Counted from the stretch's first letter, positions 44,699 to 54,077 are shown. The stretch: DNA of 64,000 bases from Plantactinospora soyae (GCF_014874095.1 NZ_JADBEB010000001.1:9300001-9364000); one strand, 5' to 3'. The notes: generated by a model from the letters alone, not told the origin. Numbers and translations are program-made.

Positions 44699-47600
44699 TC
44701 AGTCGGCGGTGCCTTGCAAGGCCCGCTCGTAGCGGGCGCGTAGCTCCGGATCGGATTTCACGGATGCGGCCAGAGCCGCGAGGGACGGCCCCGAGACGGC
44801 GATGATGGTTTCGGTCTCGGCCAGCCGGACGAACGCCTCGGCAGCGAGTTCCCGATCGACCCCGGAGACGAAGGACTCGTCCAGGGCCTCCACCCCCAGT
44901 AGCGCACCCAGCCGCCTGTCGACGATCCGGTCACGGCCGAGGAAGACCAGGCCACACCGGAGCAGCGCCTCGGCCAACCGGTTATCGGTGACCAGGTACA
45001 AGGGCAGCGACGCCATTACCTGGTACGCCAGCTCGGCCGGCAGGTCCGAGTCGTCGGCGAGCCGATCGAGGACGAGCGCGGTGAACCGGAACAGCACATC
45101 AATGTCGGTCTGGAGTGCGGTCAGTGACCTGGCGACCCGCAGATAGCCGTCCAGGCGTTCGGCCACGGTACGGTCCGGCGACGGGAACATCACGAGCGCG
45201 AGCACGTCGTGCAGCCCGGACCCGGCCCCGGCCTGCGGGGTGACGAGGAAGCCGTTGATCCCCGCCGGATGGGCCGCCACCGCCGGTTCGAGCGCGTGGA
45301 TCAGCACGTCGTCGTCGATCGCACATCGCAGGTACGCCCGGCGGGCGAGCTGAACCCAGGACTGGCCCGGCCGGATGAAGCCAAGCGATCGATCCGGCGG
45401 CAGGCCGTACGTCCACAGCGGGTCGATCGGCCGGGGCTGCCAGGCGACCGGATCGGTGGTGATCCGCAGCGCGATGTCCCGGACGTCGTCGTCGCCGGTA
45501 CGCAGCCGGTCGAGGAGCAGCGTCTCGACCATGCTGCTCCAGTCCTGGCTGCCGAGCTGGGACTGCCACAGCAGGGTCTCCCGGTGCCAGCAGGCCACCA
45601 CGTTGCGGCCGGGATAGAGCCGGCTGCCGTGCAGGGTGCCCGCGGCAGAGAGCGCCAACAGCAGCAGGTTCGCGCTGTACGCGGCGTGCCTGGCCGGTAC
45701 CGGCAGCGGATGGGGCTGGTACGACTCGAACCGCCGGGAGGGCCGGGCGTGGTGGGCCGTCTGGAAGAGCCCGACCAGCAACTCCGTCAGTCCGGCCCGT
45801 CCTTCGGCCGGCACGCCGGACATCAGCCCGGTCAGGAACCCGAGGATCGGCGTCCGCCCGCTCAGCGCCGCGTACGACAGCAGGGCGTGCAGCAGGTCGT
45901 CCTCGGGCGGCCCGCCCCCGAACGACATCGTCGCGGCCGCTTCCCGGGCCGCGATGTCGGTCAGCGCCTGCCAGGCGAACCGGGCGACCAGGAACTCGCC
46001 GAAGGTGGCGTGCAGGAACTCGTACGTCTCCAGCCGGCTGTTGTCGCGCTCCGCCCTCGCGCGGTGCACGAAGAAGAACCGGCCGAGCACGATCTCGGCG
46101 TGCCCCAGCGGCGCGCGCAGGTCGGCGGGCGGGCCGGGCGCCGGCGCCGCGCCGAACAGGGCGAGCAGGTCGGTCTCCAACTGAGCTTCGGTCACCCACT
46201 GGGCGTTGCGGTTGAACATCGCGAAGGCGACCACCGACAGCCGGCGCAGTTCCACCTCGACGGCCCGGTCCACCTCGCCGGGCGGCAGCCCCGGCCGGTG
46301 CTTGACCACCTCCCGATGGGCGAACCGGCGCAGCAGGCGCTCGTAAAGTTCGTCCTTGCGCAGCACACCGGCCGAGCGCAGCGCGTTGCCGTCGGCGTCG
46401 TACAACGCCAGCATCAGCAGCAGCAGCGGCTGCCCGGCCAGCTCGCGATGGGCCAGCACGGTCGGCAGGTCCAGCGGAGCAACCTCACGGGCCACGAACT
46501 CGTCGGCGTTGACGGTGTTCCAGGTCGTCAACCAGGCTGCCACCCGCTCCTCGTCGAACGGCTCCAGCCGCAGCCCGACGCTTCCCTCCGGCGGGCGGGC
46601 CCGGTCGGCGACGCTGGTCCGGCTGGTCACCATGACCACGACCGGTCGGCCCTGGTCGGCCTCGCGACGCTGGAACGCCGCGACCTTGAGCAGGTAGTCG
46701 GTCTGGCTCACCCCGGTCGCCTGGAGCAGTTCGTCGAAGCCGTCGAGGAGCACCACCGGCAGGGCGTCACCGGCCGACCGGACCAGCGCCGGCCAGTCCA
46801 GCCGCTCGCCGGTCGCCGCGCGGACCGCGTACTCGATCTGGTCCTGAAGGTCGGCGGCGGCCGGCACGTCCCGGAGCACCACCCGGACCAGCAGGAAGTC
46901 GGCGGCCGGTAGTTGGGCCGCGAGCACCCGGGTGAGTACGGACTTGCCGGAACCGGGCTGTCCGAGTACCAGTAACGGCGCCTCGACCGCGCCCGGTGTG
47001 GTGAGGTAGCCGGCGAGGAACTCGGACAGATCTTCCCGGACGGGCTGGTCCAGCCACCACGATTCGTCGCTGGGCCGGGCGTCCGACCCGAGTGCGGCCA
47101 CCCGGCACAGTGGTGGCACGTACGCCGCGCCGAGGGTCGGCACCCGGATCCCCGCCGGTACGTCCCCGGACTCGACGATCGACCGGGCCAGTTCCGCCGC
47201 GTACGCCGTCGCCAGCGCGGCCCGCCGATCGTCCGGGGCCCGACCGGTCGAGATGTGTCGAAGCAGCCGTTCGAGATCGCCGAGGGCGGCGGAGAGCTGG
47301 CGGAGTTCGGCCCGGGTCGCGGCATGCTCCCGGAGCCCGGCCCAGAAGGACACCTCGGGAAACTCCCCGGCCAACCGGCCGAGCAGGTCCTGGTGCCGGT
47401 CCACCGCCCTGGCCGGCAGCACCTCGAGGACGGCGTCGAACCGCTGCCACTCGCCGAGACCCAGCCGCTCCCAGGCCGCCAGCCCGGCCACGAACCGCCG
47501 AAGTCGGTCGCCGACGTCCCGGTAGTAGCCCTCCAGGGCGGCCCGAAAGTCCTGGTACGCCTGCTCCGGGGCAGGTGCCGGAACCCCTCCGCCGAAGAAC

Positions 47601-47995
47601 GCCCGCAGCAGCGGCCCGTGGTCGGCCCAGTGTGCCCCGGCCACCGCGACCTGCTCGCGCTCGGTCAGCGCCAGGTCGCCGAACCGCAACGGCAGGTCGG
47701 CCTCGGACAGCGCCTCGAAGAACGCGGTTGCCACGAGCACCCGATGTGCACCCGCCAGCCGCTCGGTCCGGTCGTACCGGGTGAGGCCGGCGCGTCGCTC
47801 CGAGACGGTGCGGACGAGATCGTGGCTGAGCCGGACGAACTCGGCCTTGGCGTCGAAGAGTGCCAGCACCGCCGGCACCGCGACGGCCGTGCCGAGCAGA
47901 GCGCCTCCGGCGAGGGTGTCGAGCGCGCTCAGCACCCGGCTGCGGTCGCCGCCGAGCAGCCGGGCGGCGTGGGCGTAACTCAGCGTCCGGGGCAC
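44699..47995 (-). CDS. NACHT-domain STAND NTPase with N-terminal helical domain
   Basis: A 1098-residue STAND ATPase. The N-terminal helical domain (about 1-110) starts L-S-Y-A-H-A-A-R-L-L-G-G and resembles the NNH-type N-terminal domains of actinobacterial NACHT proteins. The NACHT domain follows with Walker A G-Q-P-G-S-G-K-S near residue 347 and Walker B V-V-L-L-D-G-F-D-E near 415, a sensor T-S-R-T segment, and F-L-H-A-T-F-G-E-F-L-V-A typical of the NACHT C-terminal side. The C-terminal half is helical and unassigned. Bacterial NACHT proteins include antiphage defence sensors, but no nuclease or other effector domain is seen. The start is GTG 47995 with CAGGAGT upstream. Confidence 0.8.
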   Translation of the reverse strand: MPRTLSYAHAARLLGGDRSRVLSALDTLAGGALLGTAVAVPAVLALFDAKAEFVRLSHDLVRTVSERRAGLTRYDRTERLAGAHRVLVATAFFEALSEADLPLRFGDLALTEREQVAVAGAHWADHGPLLRAFFGGGVPAPAPEQAYQDFRAALEGYYRDVGDRLRRFVAGLAAWERLGLGEWQRFDAVLEVLPARAVDRHQDLLGRLAGEFPEVSFWAGLREHAATRAELRQLSAALGDLERLLRHISTGRAPDDRRAALATAYAAELARSIVESGDVPAGIRVPTLGAAYVPPLCRVAALGSDARPSDESWWLDQPVREDLSEFLAGYLTTPGAVEAPLLVLGQPGSGKSVLTRVLAAQLPAADFLLVRVVLRDVPAAADLQDQIEYAVRAATGERLDWPALVRSAGDALPVVLLDGFDELLQATGVSQTDYLLKVAAFQRREADQGRPVVVMVTSRTSVADRARPPEGSVGLRLEPFDEERVAAWLTTWNTVNADEFVAREVAPLDLPTVLAHRELAGQPLLLLMLALYDADGNALRSAGVLRKDELYERLLRRFAHREVVKHRPGLPPGEVDRAVEVELRRLSVVAFAMFNRNAQWVTEAQLETDLLALFGAAPAPGPPADLRAPLGHAEIVLGRFFFVHRARAERDNSRLETYEFLHATFGEFLVARFAWQALTDIAAREAAATMSFGGGPPEDDLLHALLSYAALSGRTPILGFLTGLMSGVPAEGRAGLTELLVGLFQTAHHARPSRRFESYQPHPLPVPARHAAYSANLLLLALSAAGTLHGSRLYPGRNVVACWHRETLLWQSQLGSQDWSSMVETLLLDRLRTGDDDVRDIALRITTDPVAWQPRPIDPLWTYGLPPDRSLGFIRPGQSWVQLARRAYLRCAIDDDVLIHALEPAVAAHPAGINGFLVTPQAGAGSGLHDVLALVMFPSPDRTVAERLDGYLRVARSLTALQTDIDVLFRFTALVLDRLADDSDLPAELAYQVMASLPLYLVTDNRLAEALLRCGLVFLGRDRIVDRRLGALLGVEALDESFVSGVDRELAAEAFVRLAETETIIAVSGPSLAALAASVKSDPELRARYERALQGTAD

Positions 47996-48217
47996 GCGGC
48001 GACTCCTGTCGGTTCGGGATTCTCGGCCCAAGCATTGCCGTACCGGACAACCGGCGGTAGTGGCCGCGGACCGCCCGGACGGGCCCGGACCGGGACGGAA
48101 TTCGGAGTTCCGGCCATGATTCTCAGCCGCCTGCCAGGTCGGCCAGGGTTACCGCACAGGGTGGTGCCGCAGTCTGGGCGACTTGCACGCGCATCGTCGA
48201 CGAGAGGAAAACCGCAG

Positions 48218-48820
48218 ATGAGCAGCCTGCTATCCCGGAAGAGAGTCCTCGGCGGCCTGGTCGCCGCCGGAGTGCTCACGGTGGGCATCGCGGCCCCGGC
48301 CGTGGCGTTCGCCGAGGACGGCGCGACGCCGGCTCCGTCCCCGTCGGCCTCCTCCGACCCCGGTACGACGCCGCAGGGCCAGGATCAGCGTGCGGCGGAT
48401 CGGCGCGGCAAACTGGCCGAGCAACTCGCCACCGAACTGGGCGTTCCGCAGGACAAGGTCGAGGCGGCGCTGACCAAGATCACGCAACAGCGCCAGGCCG
48501 AGCGGAAGGATCAGGGCAGTCCGGATGGGAAGTCGGGAGCGGACCGGGAGGCGTGGCTGAAGACCCGGCTCGACAAGGCGGTGTCGGACGGCAAGCTGAC
48601 CCGGGAGCAGGCCGACGCCATCGTCGCGGCGTTCCAGGCGGGCGTGCTGCCGGCCTGGGGCGGCGGTCCGGGACACCGCGGCGGCTGGACCGGCGCGAAG
48701 CACGACGGATCGAAGCACGAAGGCAGCTGGACCGGCCCGAAGCACGACGGCGCGACGGGCGACGGCGCGACGGGCGGTCCGGCGGACGGTGGCCAGAGCG
48801 ACACCCCGGCCGCGAAGTAG
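48218..48820 (+). CDS. Secreted protein with low-complexity C-terminus
   Basis: A 200-residue protein with a signal peptide (V-L-G-G-L-V-A-A-G-V-L-T-V-G-I-A-A-P-A-V-A) cleaved near residue 32, an acidic Pro/Ser linker, a helical charged region (residues 60-140) including E-A-A-L-T-K-I-T-Q-Q-R and L-T-R-E-Q-A-D-A-I-V-A-A-F-Q, and a Gly/His/Lys tail with H-D-G and W-T-G repeats. GAGAGGA lies 9 bases before the ATG. It resembles uncharacterised exported helical proteins of actinobacteria; a metal-binding role for the His-rich tail is only a guess. Confidence 0.65.
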   Translation: MSSLLSRKRVLGGLVAAGVLTVGIAAPAVAFAEDGATPAPSPSASSDPGTTPQGQDQRAADRRGKLAEQLATELGVPQDKVEAALTKITQQRQAERKDQGSPDGKSGADREAWLKTRLDKAVSDGKLTREQADAIVAAFQAGVLPAWGGGPGHRGGWTGAKHDGSKHEGSWTGPKHDGATGDGATGGPADGGQSDTPAAK

Positions 48821-48907
48821 CCCACCCCCGCCCGGGTCGCGCACCTCTCCCCCGCGCGCTCCGGAACCGTACCCACCGGCGTCTCGGACGGACCGGCGGG
48901 ACGGTAC

Positions 48908-48944
48908 GCGGCGGGACGGCGGTTCCACACCGTCGTCCCGCCGC
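48908..48944. terminator. Terminator between convergent genes
   Basis: A 15-bp stem with one G-U pair (48908-48922 with 48930-48944) and 7-base loop, between the secreted-protein gene and the convergent DUF350 gene. Confidence 0.75.
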
Positions 48945-49026
48945 TGGGCGGGGTACGCCGGTCAGGTGATGCAGGCGCAGACGATTGGGCGGGGTACGCC
49001 GGTCAGGCGATGCAGGCGCAGACGAT
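48945..49026 (-). repeat. 41-bp tandem duplication over the DUF350 3' end
   Basis: Units 48945-48985 and 48986-49026 differ at a single base. The inner unit encodes the last residues and stop of the DUF350 protein; the outer unit lies beyond the stop. Confidence 0.9.
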
Positions 49027-49428
49027 CAGAGCCGCCCCGAAGTGCGTCGCCGCGCTCACCCGGGCCGCCGGATGCGGCTCCTCGGAGCAGATCACCTCAC
49101 CGAGCTTGCCCGGGGTCAGCCAGTCGAGCACCAGGAACGCCAGCGCCATGATGCCGATCCCGATGACTCCGAACAGGACGGTCGAGGCCAGCCCCTTGGC
49201 GAAGTCGGTGTAGCTGGTCAGGATCGCGGTGAAGACGATGCCGGCGATACCGAGCTGGTTGGCCAACAGCAGCAACGACGCGTTCGGGTTGCGCTGGATC
49301 CAGATCAGTTCACGCAGCTTGCCCGGGGTGAGGGCATCTACCAGCACGAATCCGGCTGCCATCAGCGCAATGCCGACCACACCGAACACGATGCTCTGCC
49401 AGGCTCCCGCGAACAGATCCTCGACCAC
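49003..49428 (-). CDS. DUF350-family membrane protein
   Basis: A 141-residue protein of four hydrophobic segments with the family pattern of paired helices and L-T-P-G-K-L repeated (D-A-L-T-P-G-K-L and D-W-L-T-P-G-K-L), a DUF350/YjfL hallmark. It acts in the cytoplasmic membrane; function unknown. The start is GTG 49428 with GGAGG 6 bases upstream, rather than the longer reading to 49503. It lies after glnA2 on the same strand, with repeat copy 3 between. Its 3' end is tandemly duplicated. Confidence 0.8.
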   Translation of the reverse strand: MVEDLFAGAWQSIVFGVVGIALMAAGFVLVDALTPGKLRELIWIQRNPNASLLLLANQLGIAGIVFTAILTSYTDFAKGLASTVLFGVIGIGIMALAFLVLDWLTPGKLGEVICSEEPHPAARVSAATHFGAALIVCACIA

Positions 49429-49534
49429 CGACTGCCTCCAAACGAGGTGTGGACGGCCGCCGGAAGCGGCCGCGGTGGTCAGGACGATAGCGTGCGGTGG
49501 CAAGGCCAGACAGCCCCACGTAGCCCGGGGCGGT

Positions 49535-49588
49535 GTTAGGAAGGGCCCCCGCTACCGCAGAAAGCGGTAGGCGGGGGCCCTTCCTAAC
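49535..49588. repeat. Palindromic GGGCCC-arm repeat, copy 3 (glnA2 terminator)
   Basis: Arms 49535-49558 and 49564-49588 form a 24-bp stem with one bulged G and a 5-base loop, the most stable copy of the four. It lies 12 bases after the glnA2 stop, so it probably terminates glnA2. Its inner arm (GCTACCGC/GCGGTAG) differs from the other copies. Confidence 0.85.
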
Positions 49589-49599
49589 TGACCGAACAG

Positions 49600-50952
49600 T
49601 CAGAGCAGACCCAGGTAACGCTGACGCTCGTACGGGGTGACCTCGCGGCGGTACTGCTCCCACTCGGCGCGCTTGTTCCGGAGGAAGAAGTCGAAGACGT
49701 GCTCACCGAGCACCTCGGCGACCAGTTCCGATCCCGACATCACGTCGATCGCCTCGGCGAGGTTCTCCGGCAGGGACTCGTACCCCATCGCCTTACGCTC
49801 GGCGTTGGACAGCGCCCAGACGTCGTCCTCGGCGCCCGCCGGCAGCTCGTACCCCTCCTCGATGCCTTTCATGCCGGCGCCGAGCAGCACCGCGAAGGCG
49901 AGGTACGGGTTCGTGGCCGAGTCCGGCGAGCGGACCTCGATCCGGGCGGAGTTCGGCTTGCCGTACGCCGGCACCCGCACCAGCGCGGACCGGTTGAGGT
50001 GCCCCCAGCAGACGTACGCCGGGGACTCGGTGATCCGGTCCGGCAGTGCCTGCGGGAACAGCCGCTTGTACGAGTTGACCCACTGGTTGGTGACCGCCGT
50101 GTACTCGCGGGCGTGGGTGAGCAGCCCGGCGATGAAGGCGCGGCCCACCTTGGAGAGCTTCATCGGGTCGCTCGCGTCGTGGAACGCGTTGCGCTCCCCC
50201 TCGAAGAGGGAGAGGTGGGTGTGCATCCCACTGCCCGGCTGGTCGGTGAACGGCTTGGGCATGAAGCTGGCGCGTACTCCGGTGGAGAGCGCGACCTCCT
50301 TGACCATGTGCCGGAACGTCATGATGTTGTCGGCCGTGGTGAGCGCGTCGGCGTAGCGCAGGTCGATCTCCTGCTGGCCCGGCGCGACCTCGTGGTGGCT
50401 GAACTCGACCGAGATGCCGATCCGCTCCAGGGCCAGTACGGCCTGCCGGCGGAAGTCCCGGGCCACCGCGTGGGTGGTGTGCTCGAAGTAGCCGCCCGAG
50501 TCGACCGGCACCGGCACCGAGCCGTCGGCGGGGCCGTTCTCCAGCAGGAAGAACTCGATCTCGGGGTGGGTGTAGAAGGTGAAGCCCTTCTCCGCCGCCC
50601 GGGACAGCGCCCGGCGCAGCACGTGCCGGGGATCGGCCCAGGACGGGCTGCCGTCGGGCAGCAGGATGTCGCAGAACATCCGGGCGCTCTCGCCGCTGAC
50701 CCCGCCCTCGAAGGGAAAGACCTGGAAGGTCGTCGGATCGGGCATGGCGACCATGTCCGACTCGAAGACCCGGGCGAATCCCTCGATCGCGGAACCGTCG
50801 AACCCGATCCCTTCGTCGAAGGCGGCCTCCAGCTCCGCAGGCGCGACTGACACGCTCTTGAGCGTTCCGAGCACGTCGGTGAACCACAACCGGACGAAAC
50901 GGATGTCACGCTCTTCCAGCGTACGGAGCACGAACTCCTGCTGACGGTCCAC
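49600..50952 (-). CDS. glnA2: Glutamine synthetase type I (GlnA2-type)
   Basis: A 450-residue glutamine synthetase of the mycobacterial GlnA2 kind, beginning V-D-R-Q-Q-E-F-V-L-R-T-L-E-E-R-D-I-R-F-V. It has F-D-G-S-A-I-E-G-F, E-I-E-F-F-L, H-H-E-V-A-P-G-Q-Q-E-I, and K-P-F-T-D-Q-P-G-S-G-M-H. No D-L-Y-D-L-P adenylylation motif is present. The C-terminus ends R-Q-R-Y-L-G-L-L. GTG 50952 (with GAGGGG 5 bases upstream) matches the usual start of this protein better than the GTG at 50967. A GlnR-like pair of GTAAC sites lies upstream. It may act in amination or glutamine homeostasis separate from GlnA1. Confidence 0.95.
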   Translation of the reverse strand: MDRQQEFVLRTLEERDIRFVRLWFTDVLGTLKSVSVAPAELEAAFDEGIGFDGSAIEGFARVFESDMVAMPDPTTFQVFPFEGGVSGESARMFCDILLPDGSPSWADPRHVLRRALSRAAEKGFTFYTHPEIEFFLLENGPADGSVPVPVDSGGYFEHTTHAVARDFRRQAVLALERIGISVEFSHHEVAPGQQEIDLRYADALTTADNIMTFRHMVKEVALSTGVRASFMPKPFTDQPGSGMHTHLSLFEGERNAFHDASDPMKLSKVGRAFIAGLLTHAREYTAVTNQWVNSYKRLFPQALPDRITESPAYVCWGHLNRSALVRVPAYGKPNSARIEVRSPDSATNPYLAFAVLLGAGMKGIEEGYELPAGAEDDVWALSNAERKAMGYESLPENLAEAIDVMSGSELVAEVLGEHVFDFFLRNKRAEWEQYRREVTPYERQRYLGLL

Positions 50953-51026
50953 CTCAACCCCTCGCACACGTCGTTCGGACCGGCCCAGCCGGTGTACGGC
51001 CTAGCGGTCCAGTCTTCCCCGGTTCC

Positions 51027-51042
51027 GTTACGCGGACGTTAC
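51027..51042 (-). promoter_or_regulatory. Candidate GlnR half-site pair upstream of glnA2
   Basis: Minus strand GTAAC (51042-51038), 6 bases, GTAAC (51031-51027). This differs from the GlnR consensus GTnAC-n6-GAAAC at one base. It is about 75 bases upstream of the glnA2 start. Confidence 0.45.
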
Positions 51043-51157
51043 GTGAGCTGGACCGCAACGGCTGCGCGGGGTGGCTCGCCGTGCCCGCATGCTGGGCGTT
51101 CATACCAAAGATAGCCGTAACCGCCGTTCTGGCGTTGTCGGGAGCGCGCCCAGCGGT

Positions 51158-51209
51158 GTTAGGAAGGGGCCCTTCCTATACAAAAAGCGATAAGAAGGGG
51201 CCCTTCCTT
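51158..51209. repeat. Palindromic GGGCCC-arm repeat, copy 4
   Basis: GTTAGGAAGGGGCCCTTCC and AGAAGGGGCCCTTCCTT arms surround a TACAAAAAGCGATA core. It lies 53 bases before the nadE start, where a terminator role would be unexpected on the nadE strand unless the promoter lies downstream of it. Confidence 0.85.
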
Positions 51210-51261
51210 GCAGGGTGGAGTGCGGCGCGTCCGGCCGGGACGGCTGGGGCAAGATGAAGGC

Positions 51262-53046
51262 ATGCCGACCTTGCGCATCGCTCTGGCCCAGGTCAATCCG
51301 ACCGTCGGCGACATCGCCGGCAACGCGGCGGTCATCCGGGACCGGTCCCGCGCCGCCGCCGACGCCGACGCGCACCTCGTGGTGTTCCCCGAGATGATGC
51401 TGACCGGGTACCCGGTCGAGGACCTGGTCTTCCGGGACTCCTTCGTCGCCGCCTCCCGGGCGACCCTCGACCAGCTCGCCGTCGACCTCGCCGCGGACGG
51501 CCTCGGCGCGATGCCGGTACTGGTCGGCTATCTCGACGCCGACGGTCCGGCCAGCGCCAACGCCGAGGCCACCCCGGGCCGGGGGCCACGCAACGCCCTC
51601 GCCGTACTGCACGACGGGCGGGTGGCGGCCCGCTACTTCAAGCACCACCTGCCCAACTACGGCGTCTTCGACGAGGACCGCTACTTCGTCCCGGGCGACA
51701 CCCTCACGGTCGTCCGGATCGGCGGTGTCGACGTCGCGCTCACCGTCTGCGAGGACCTGTGGCAGGCCGGCGGCCCGTTCCAGGTCGCCCGCCGCGCCGG
51801 CGTCGGCCTGGTCGTCAACATCAACGGCTCGCCGTACGAGTTGAACAAGGACGACGTACGGCTGCCGCTGATCCGCCGCCGGGCCGCCGAGGCCGACGCG
51901 ACGGTGGCGTACGTCAACACCGTGGGCGCCCAGGACGAGCTGGTCTTCGACGGCGATTCGATGATCGTCGCGCCGGACGGCACCCTGCTGGCCCGCGCCC
52001 CGCAGTTCGTGGAGCAACTGCTGCTGCACGACCTGGAACTGCCCGCCGGCCGCGTCGACGCGCCGACCGGCACCGAGCCCGCCCAGCCGGTTCCGGCAGG
52101 CGCCCGGGAGGACATGGCCATCAGCCGGGTACGGATCAGCGCCGAACTCCCCGCGCCTCCCGGACCACCGGCGGTCGGCGGCGTCACCGAACCGGTCGTC
52201 GACGAGGGCGAGGTGTGGCAGGCGCTGGAGCTGGGGCTGCGCGACTACGTCGACAAGAACGGTTTCCGCTCGGTGGTCCTCGGCCTCTCCGGCGGGATCG
52301 ACTCGTCGGTGGTCGCCGCGATCGCGGTGGACGCGCTCGGTCCGACCCGGGTGGTCGGGGTGTCGATGCCCAGTCAGCACTCCTCCGAGCACTCCCGGGA
52401 GGACGCCGCCGACCTGGCCGCGCGGACCGGGCTCGACTACCGGGTCGAGCCGATCCAGCCGATGGTCGACGGCTTCCTGGCCAACCTGTCGCTGTCCGGG
52501 ATGGCGGTGGAGAACCTCCAGGCCCGGGTCCGTGGGGTGCTGCTGATGGCGTTGTCGAACCAGGAGGGCCACCTCGTCCTGACCACCGGCAACAAGAGCG
52601 AACTGGCGGTCGGCTACTCCACCCTCTACGGCGACTCGGTCGGCGGGTTCAACCCGCTCAAGGACGTCTGGAAGAGCCTGGTGTGGAAGCTGGCTAGCTG
52701 GCGCAACGCGGAGGCGATCCGACGCGGCGAGACCCCGCCGATCCCGGAGAACTCGATCCGGAAGCCGCCGAGCGCGGAACTGAGCCCGGGCCAGTTGGAC
52801 AGCGACACCCTGCCCGACTACTCCGTACTCGACGCGATCCTGGTCGGCTATGTCGACGGCGACCAGGGCCGGGACGACATCGTCGCCGCTGGGCATGATC
52901 CGGAGGTGGTGGACAAGGTGCTGCGGATGGTCGACCTCGCCGAGTACAAGCGCCGGCAGTCCGCCCCGGGTTCGAAGATCTCGATCAAGGCGTTCGGCCG
53001 GGACCGCCGCCTGCCGATCACCAACCGGTGGCGCGAACGCCCGTAG
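51262..53046 (+). CDS. nadE: Glutamine-dependent NAD+ synthetase
   Basis: A 594-residue two-domain enzyme. The N-terminal nitrilase-like glutaminase has the E-K-C triad in F-P-E-M-M-L-T-G-Y-P, F-K-H-H-L-P-N-Y-G, and L-T-V-C-E-D-L-W. The C-terminal synthetase has the P-loop L-G-L-S-G-G-I-D-S-S-V-V. Ammonia released from glutamine is channelled to adenylated nicotinate dinucleotide to make NAD. N-K-S-E-L-A-V-G-Y-S-T-L-Y-G-D-S is a further signature. The ATG at 51262 is preceded by a CAAGAT box at 6 bases, so the transcript may be leaderless. Confidence 0.95.
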   Translation: MPTLRIALAQVNPTVGDIAGNAAVIRDRSRAAADADAHLVVFPEMMLTGYPVEDLVFRDSFVAASRATLDQLAVDLAADGLGAMPVLVGYLDADGPASANAEATPGRGPRNALAVLHDGRVAARYFKHHLPNYGVFDEDRYFVPGDTLTVVRIGGVDVALTVCEDLWQAGGPFQVARRAGVGLVVNINGSPYELNKDDVRLPLIRRRAAEADATVAYVNTVGAQDELVFDGDSMIVAPDGTLLARAPQFVEQLLLHDLELPAGRVDAPTGTEPAQPVPAGAREDMAISRVRISAELPAPPGPPAVGGVTEPVVDEGEVWQALELGLRDYVDKNGFRSVVLGLSGGIDSSVVAAIAVDALGPTRVVGVSMPSQHSSEHSREDAADLAARTGLDYRVEPIQPMVDGFLANLSLSGMAVENLQARVRGVLLMALSNQEGHLVLTTGNKSELAVGYSTLYGDSVGGFNPLKDVWKSLVWKLASWRNAEAIRRGETPPIPENSIRKPPSAELSPGQLDSDTLPDYSVLDAILVGYVDGDQGRDDIVAAGHDPEVVDKVLRMVDLAEYKRRQSAPGSKISIKAFGRDRRLPITNRWRERP

Positions 53047-53219
53047 CGCCGTCAGCCCGTCAGCCGTCAGCCCGTCGGGCGTCGGGCGTCGACGGGCGGT
53101 CGGGCGGGCGGGCGGTGTGACAACCTGCACTCTTCTCTGCCGGTACCGCCGGAAACGGTGGGACGATCGGAAGCGACCCGGGGACCGTGGACGCGGCCTC
53201 GAGGCGAGAGGAGACAAAG

Positions 53220-54077
53220 ATGTCTGAGCAAGGGATGGAGTCCGCCCCGACCGAGGTGGCGACGCTCTACGGCGGGCCGGCGACCCGACGGGTACGGGCC
53301 CGTGACCTGATCGCCGCCAAGGAGCGCGGCGAGCGCTGGCCGATGCTCACCTCGTACGACCAGTACACGGCGGCGATCTTCGACCAGGCCGGAATTCCGG
53401 TGCTGCTGGTCGGTGACTCCGCGGCGAACAACGTCTTCGGCTACCCGACGACGGTGCCGATCACGGTCGACGACCTGCTTCCCCTGGTCCGCGCGGTGGT
53501 ACGGGCGACCGAGTACCCGCTGATCGTCGGCGACCTGCCGTTCGGCTCGTACGAGGAGGGCCCGACGCAGGCGCTGCGCACCGCCGTACGGTTCATGAAG
53601 GAGGGCGGCTGCCACGCGGTGAAACTGGAGGGCGGCCGGCAGGTGGCCGAGCAGATCCGGGTGATCACGAATGCCGGCATCCCGCTGATGGCGCACATCG
53701 GGTTCACCCCGCAGCGGGAGCACACCCTCGGTGGCTACCGGGTGCAGGGCCGGGGCGACGCCGCCGACGACGTACTGGCGGACGCGCTCGCGGTGGCCGA
53801 GGCCGGCGCGTTCGCGGTCGTCCTGGAGATGGTTCCGGGCGAGGTGGCCAAGCGGATCACCCACGAGCTGTCGATCCCCACCATCGGGATCGGGGCCGGG
53901 CCGGACACCGATGCCCAGGTGCTGGTCTGGCAGGACATGGCGGGCCTACGGTCCGGCCGGATGCCCCGGTTCGTCAAGCGCTACGCCGACCTGGCCGGCA
54001 CGCTGGCCGAGGCAACCCAGCGGTTCGCCGCCGAGGTCCGCGACGGCGAGTTCCCGACCGCCGAGCACACCTTCTAG
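53220..54077 (+). CDS. panB: Ketopantoate hydroxymethyltransferase PanB
   Basis: PanB converts alpha-ketoisovalerate and methylene-tetrahydrofolate to ketopantoate, the first step of pantothenate and CoA synthesis. The 285-residue protein has [39 protein letters not shown], and I-P-T-I-G-I-G-A-G. The Asp metal ligands and the catalytic Glu are present. GAGAGGAGA precedes the ATG. It is in the usual position near glnA2 in actinobacteria. A short N-terminal extension (about 25 residues) precedes the core. Confidence 0.97.
   Translation: MSEQGMESAPTEVATLYGGPATRRVRARDLIAAKERGERWPMLTSYDQYTAAIFDQAGIPVLLVGDSAANNVFGYPTTVPITVDDLLPLVRAVVRATEYPLIVGDLPFGSYEEGPTQALRTAVRFMKEGGCHAVKLEGGRQVAEQIRVITNAGIPLMAHIGFTPQREHTLGGYRVQGRGDAADDVLADALAVAEAGAFAVVLEMVPGEVAKRITHELSIPTIGIGAGPDTDAQVLVWQDMAGLRSGRMPRFVKRYADLAGTLAEATQRFAAEVRDGEFPTAEHTF

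Larger units (their letters stand above)
50953..51261. other. Divergent glnA2/nadE control region
   Basis: 309 bases between divergent genes. It contains the GTAAC-n6-GTAAC pair (51042-51027), palindromic repeat copy 4 (51158-51209) and a CAAGAT box 6 bases before the nadE ATG. Confidence 0.6.

Noticed and set aside
44699-47995. NACHT gene as part of a multi-gene defence system with the secreted protein at 48218
   Set aside because: The secreted protein is on the opposite strand, has its own promoter region, and shares no features with known defence partners.
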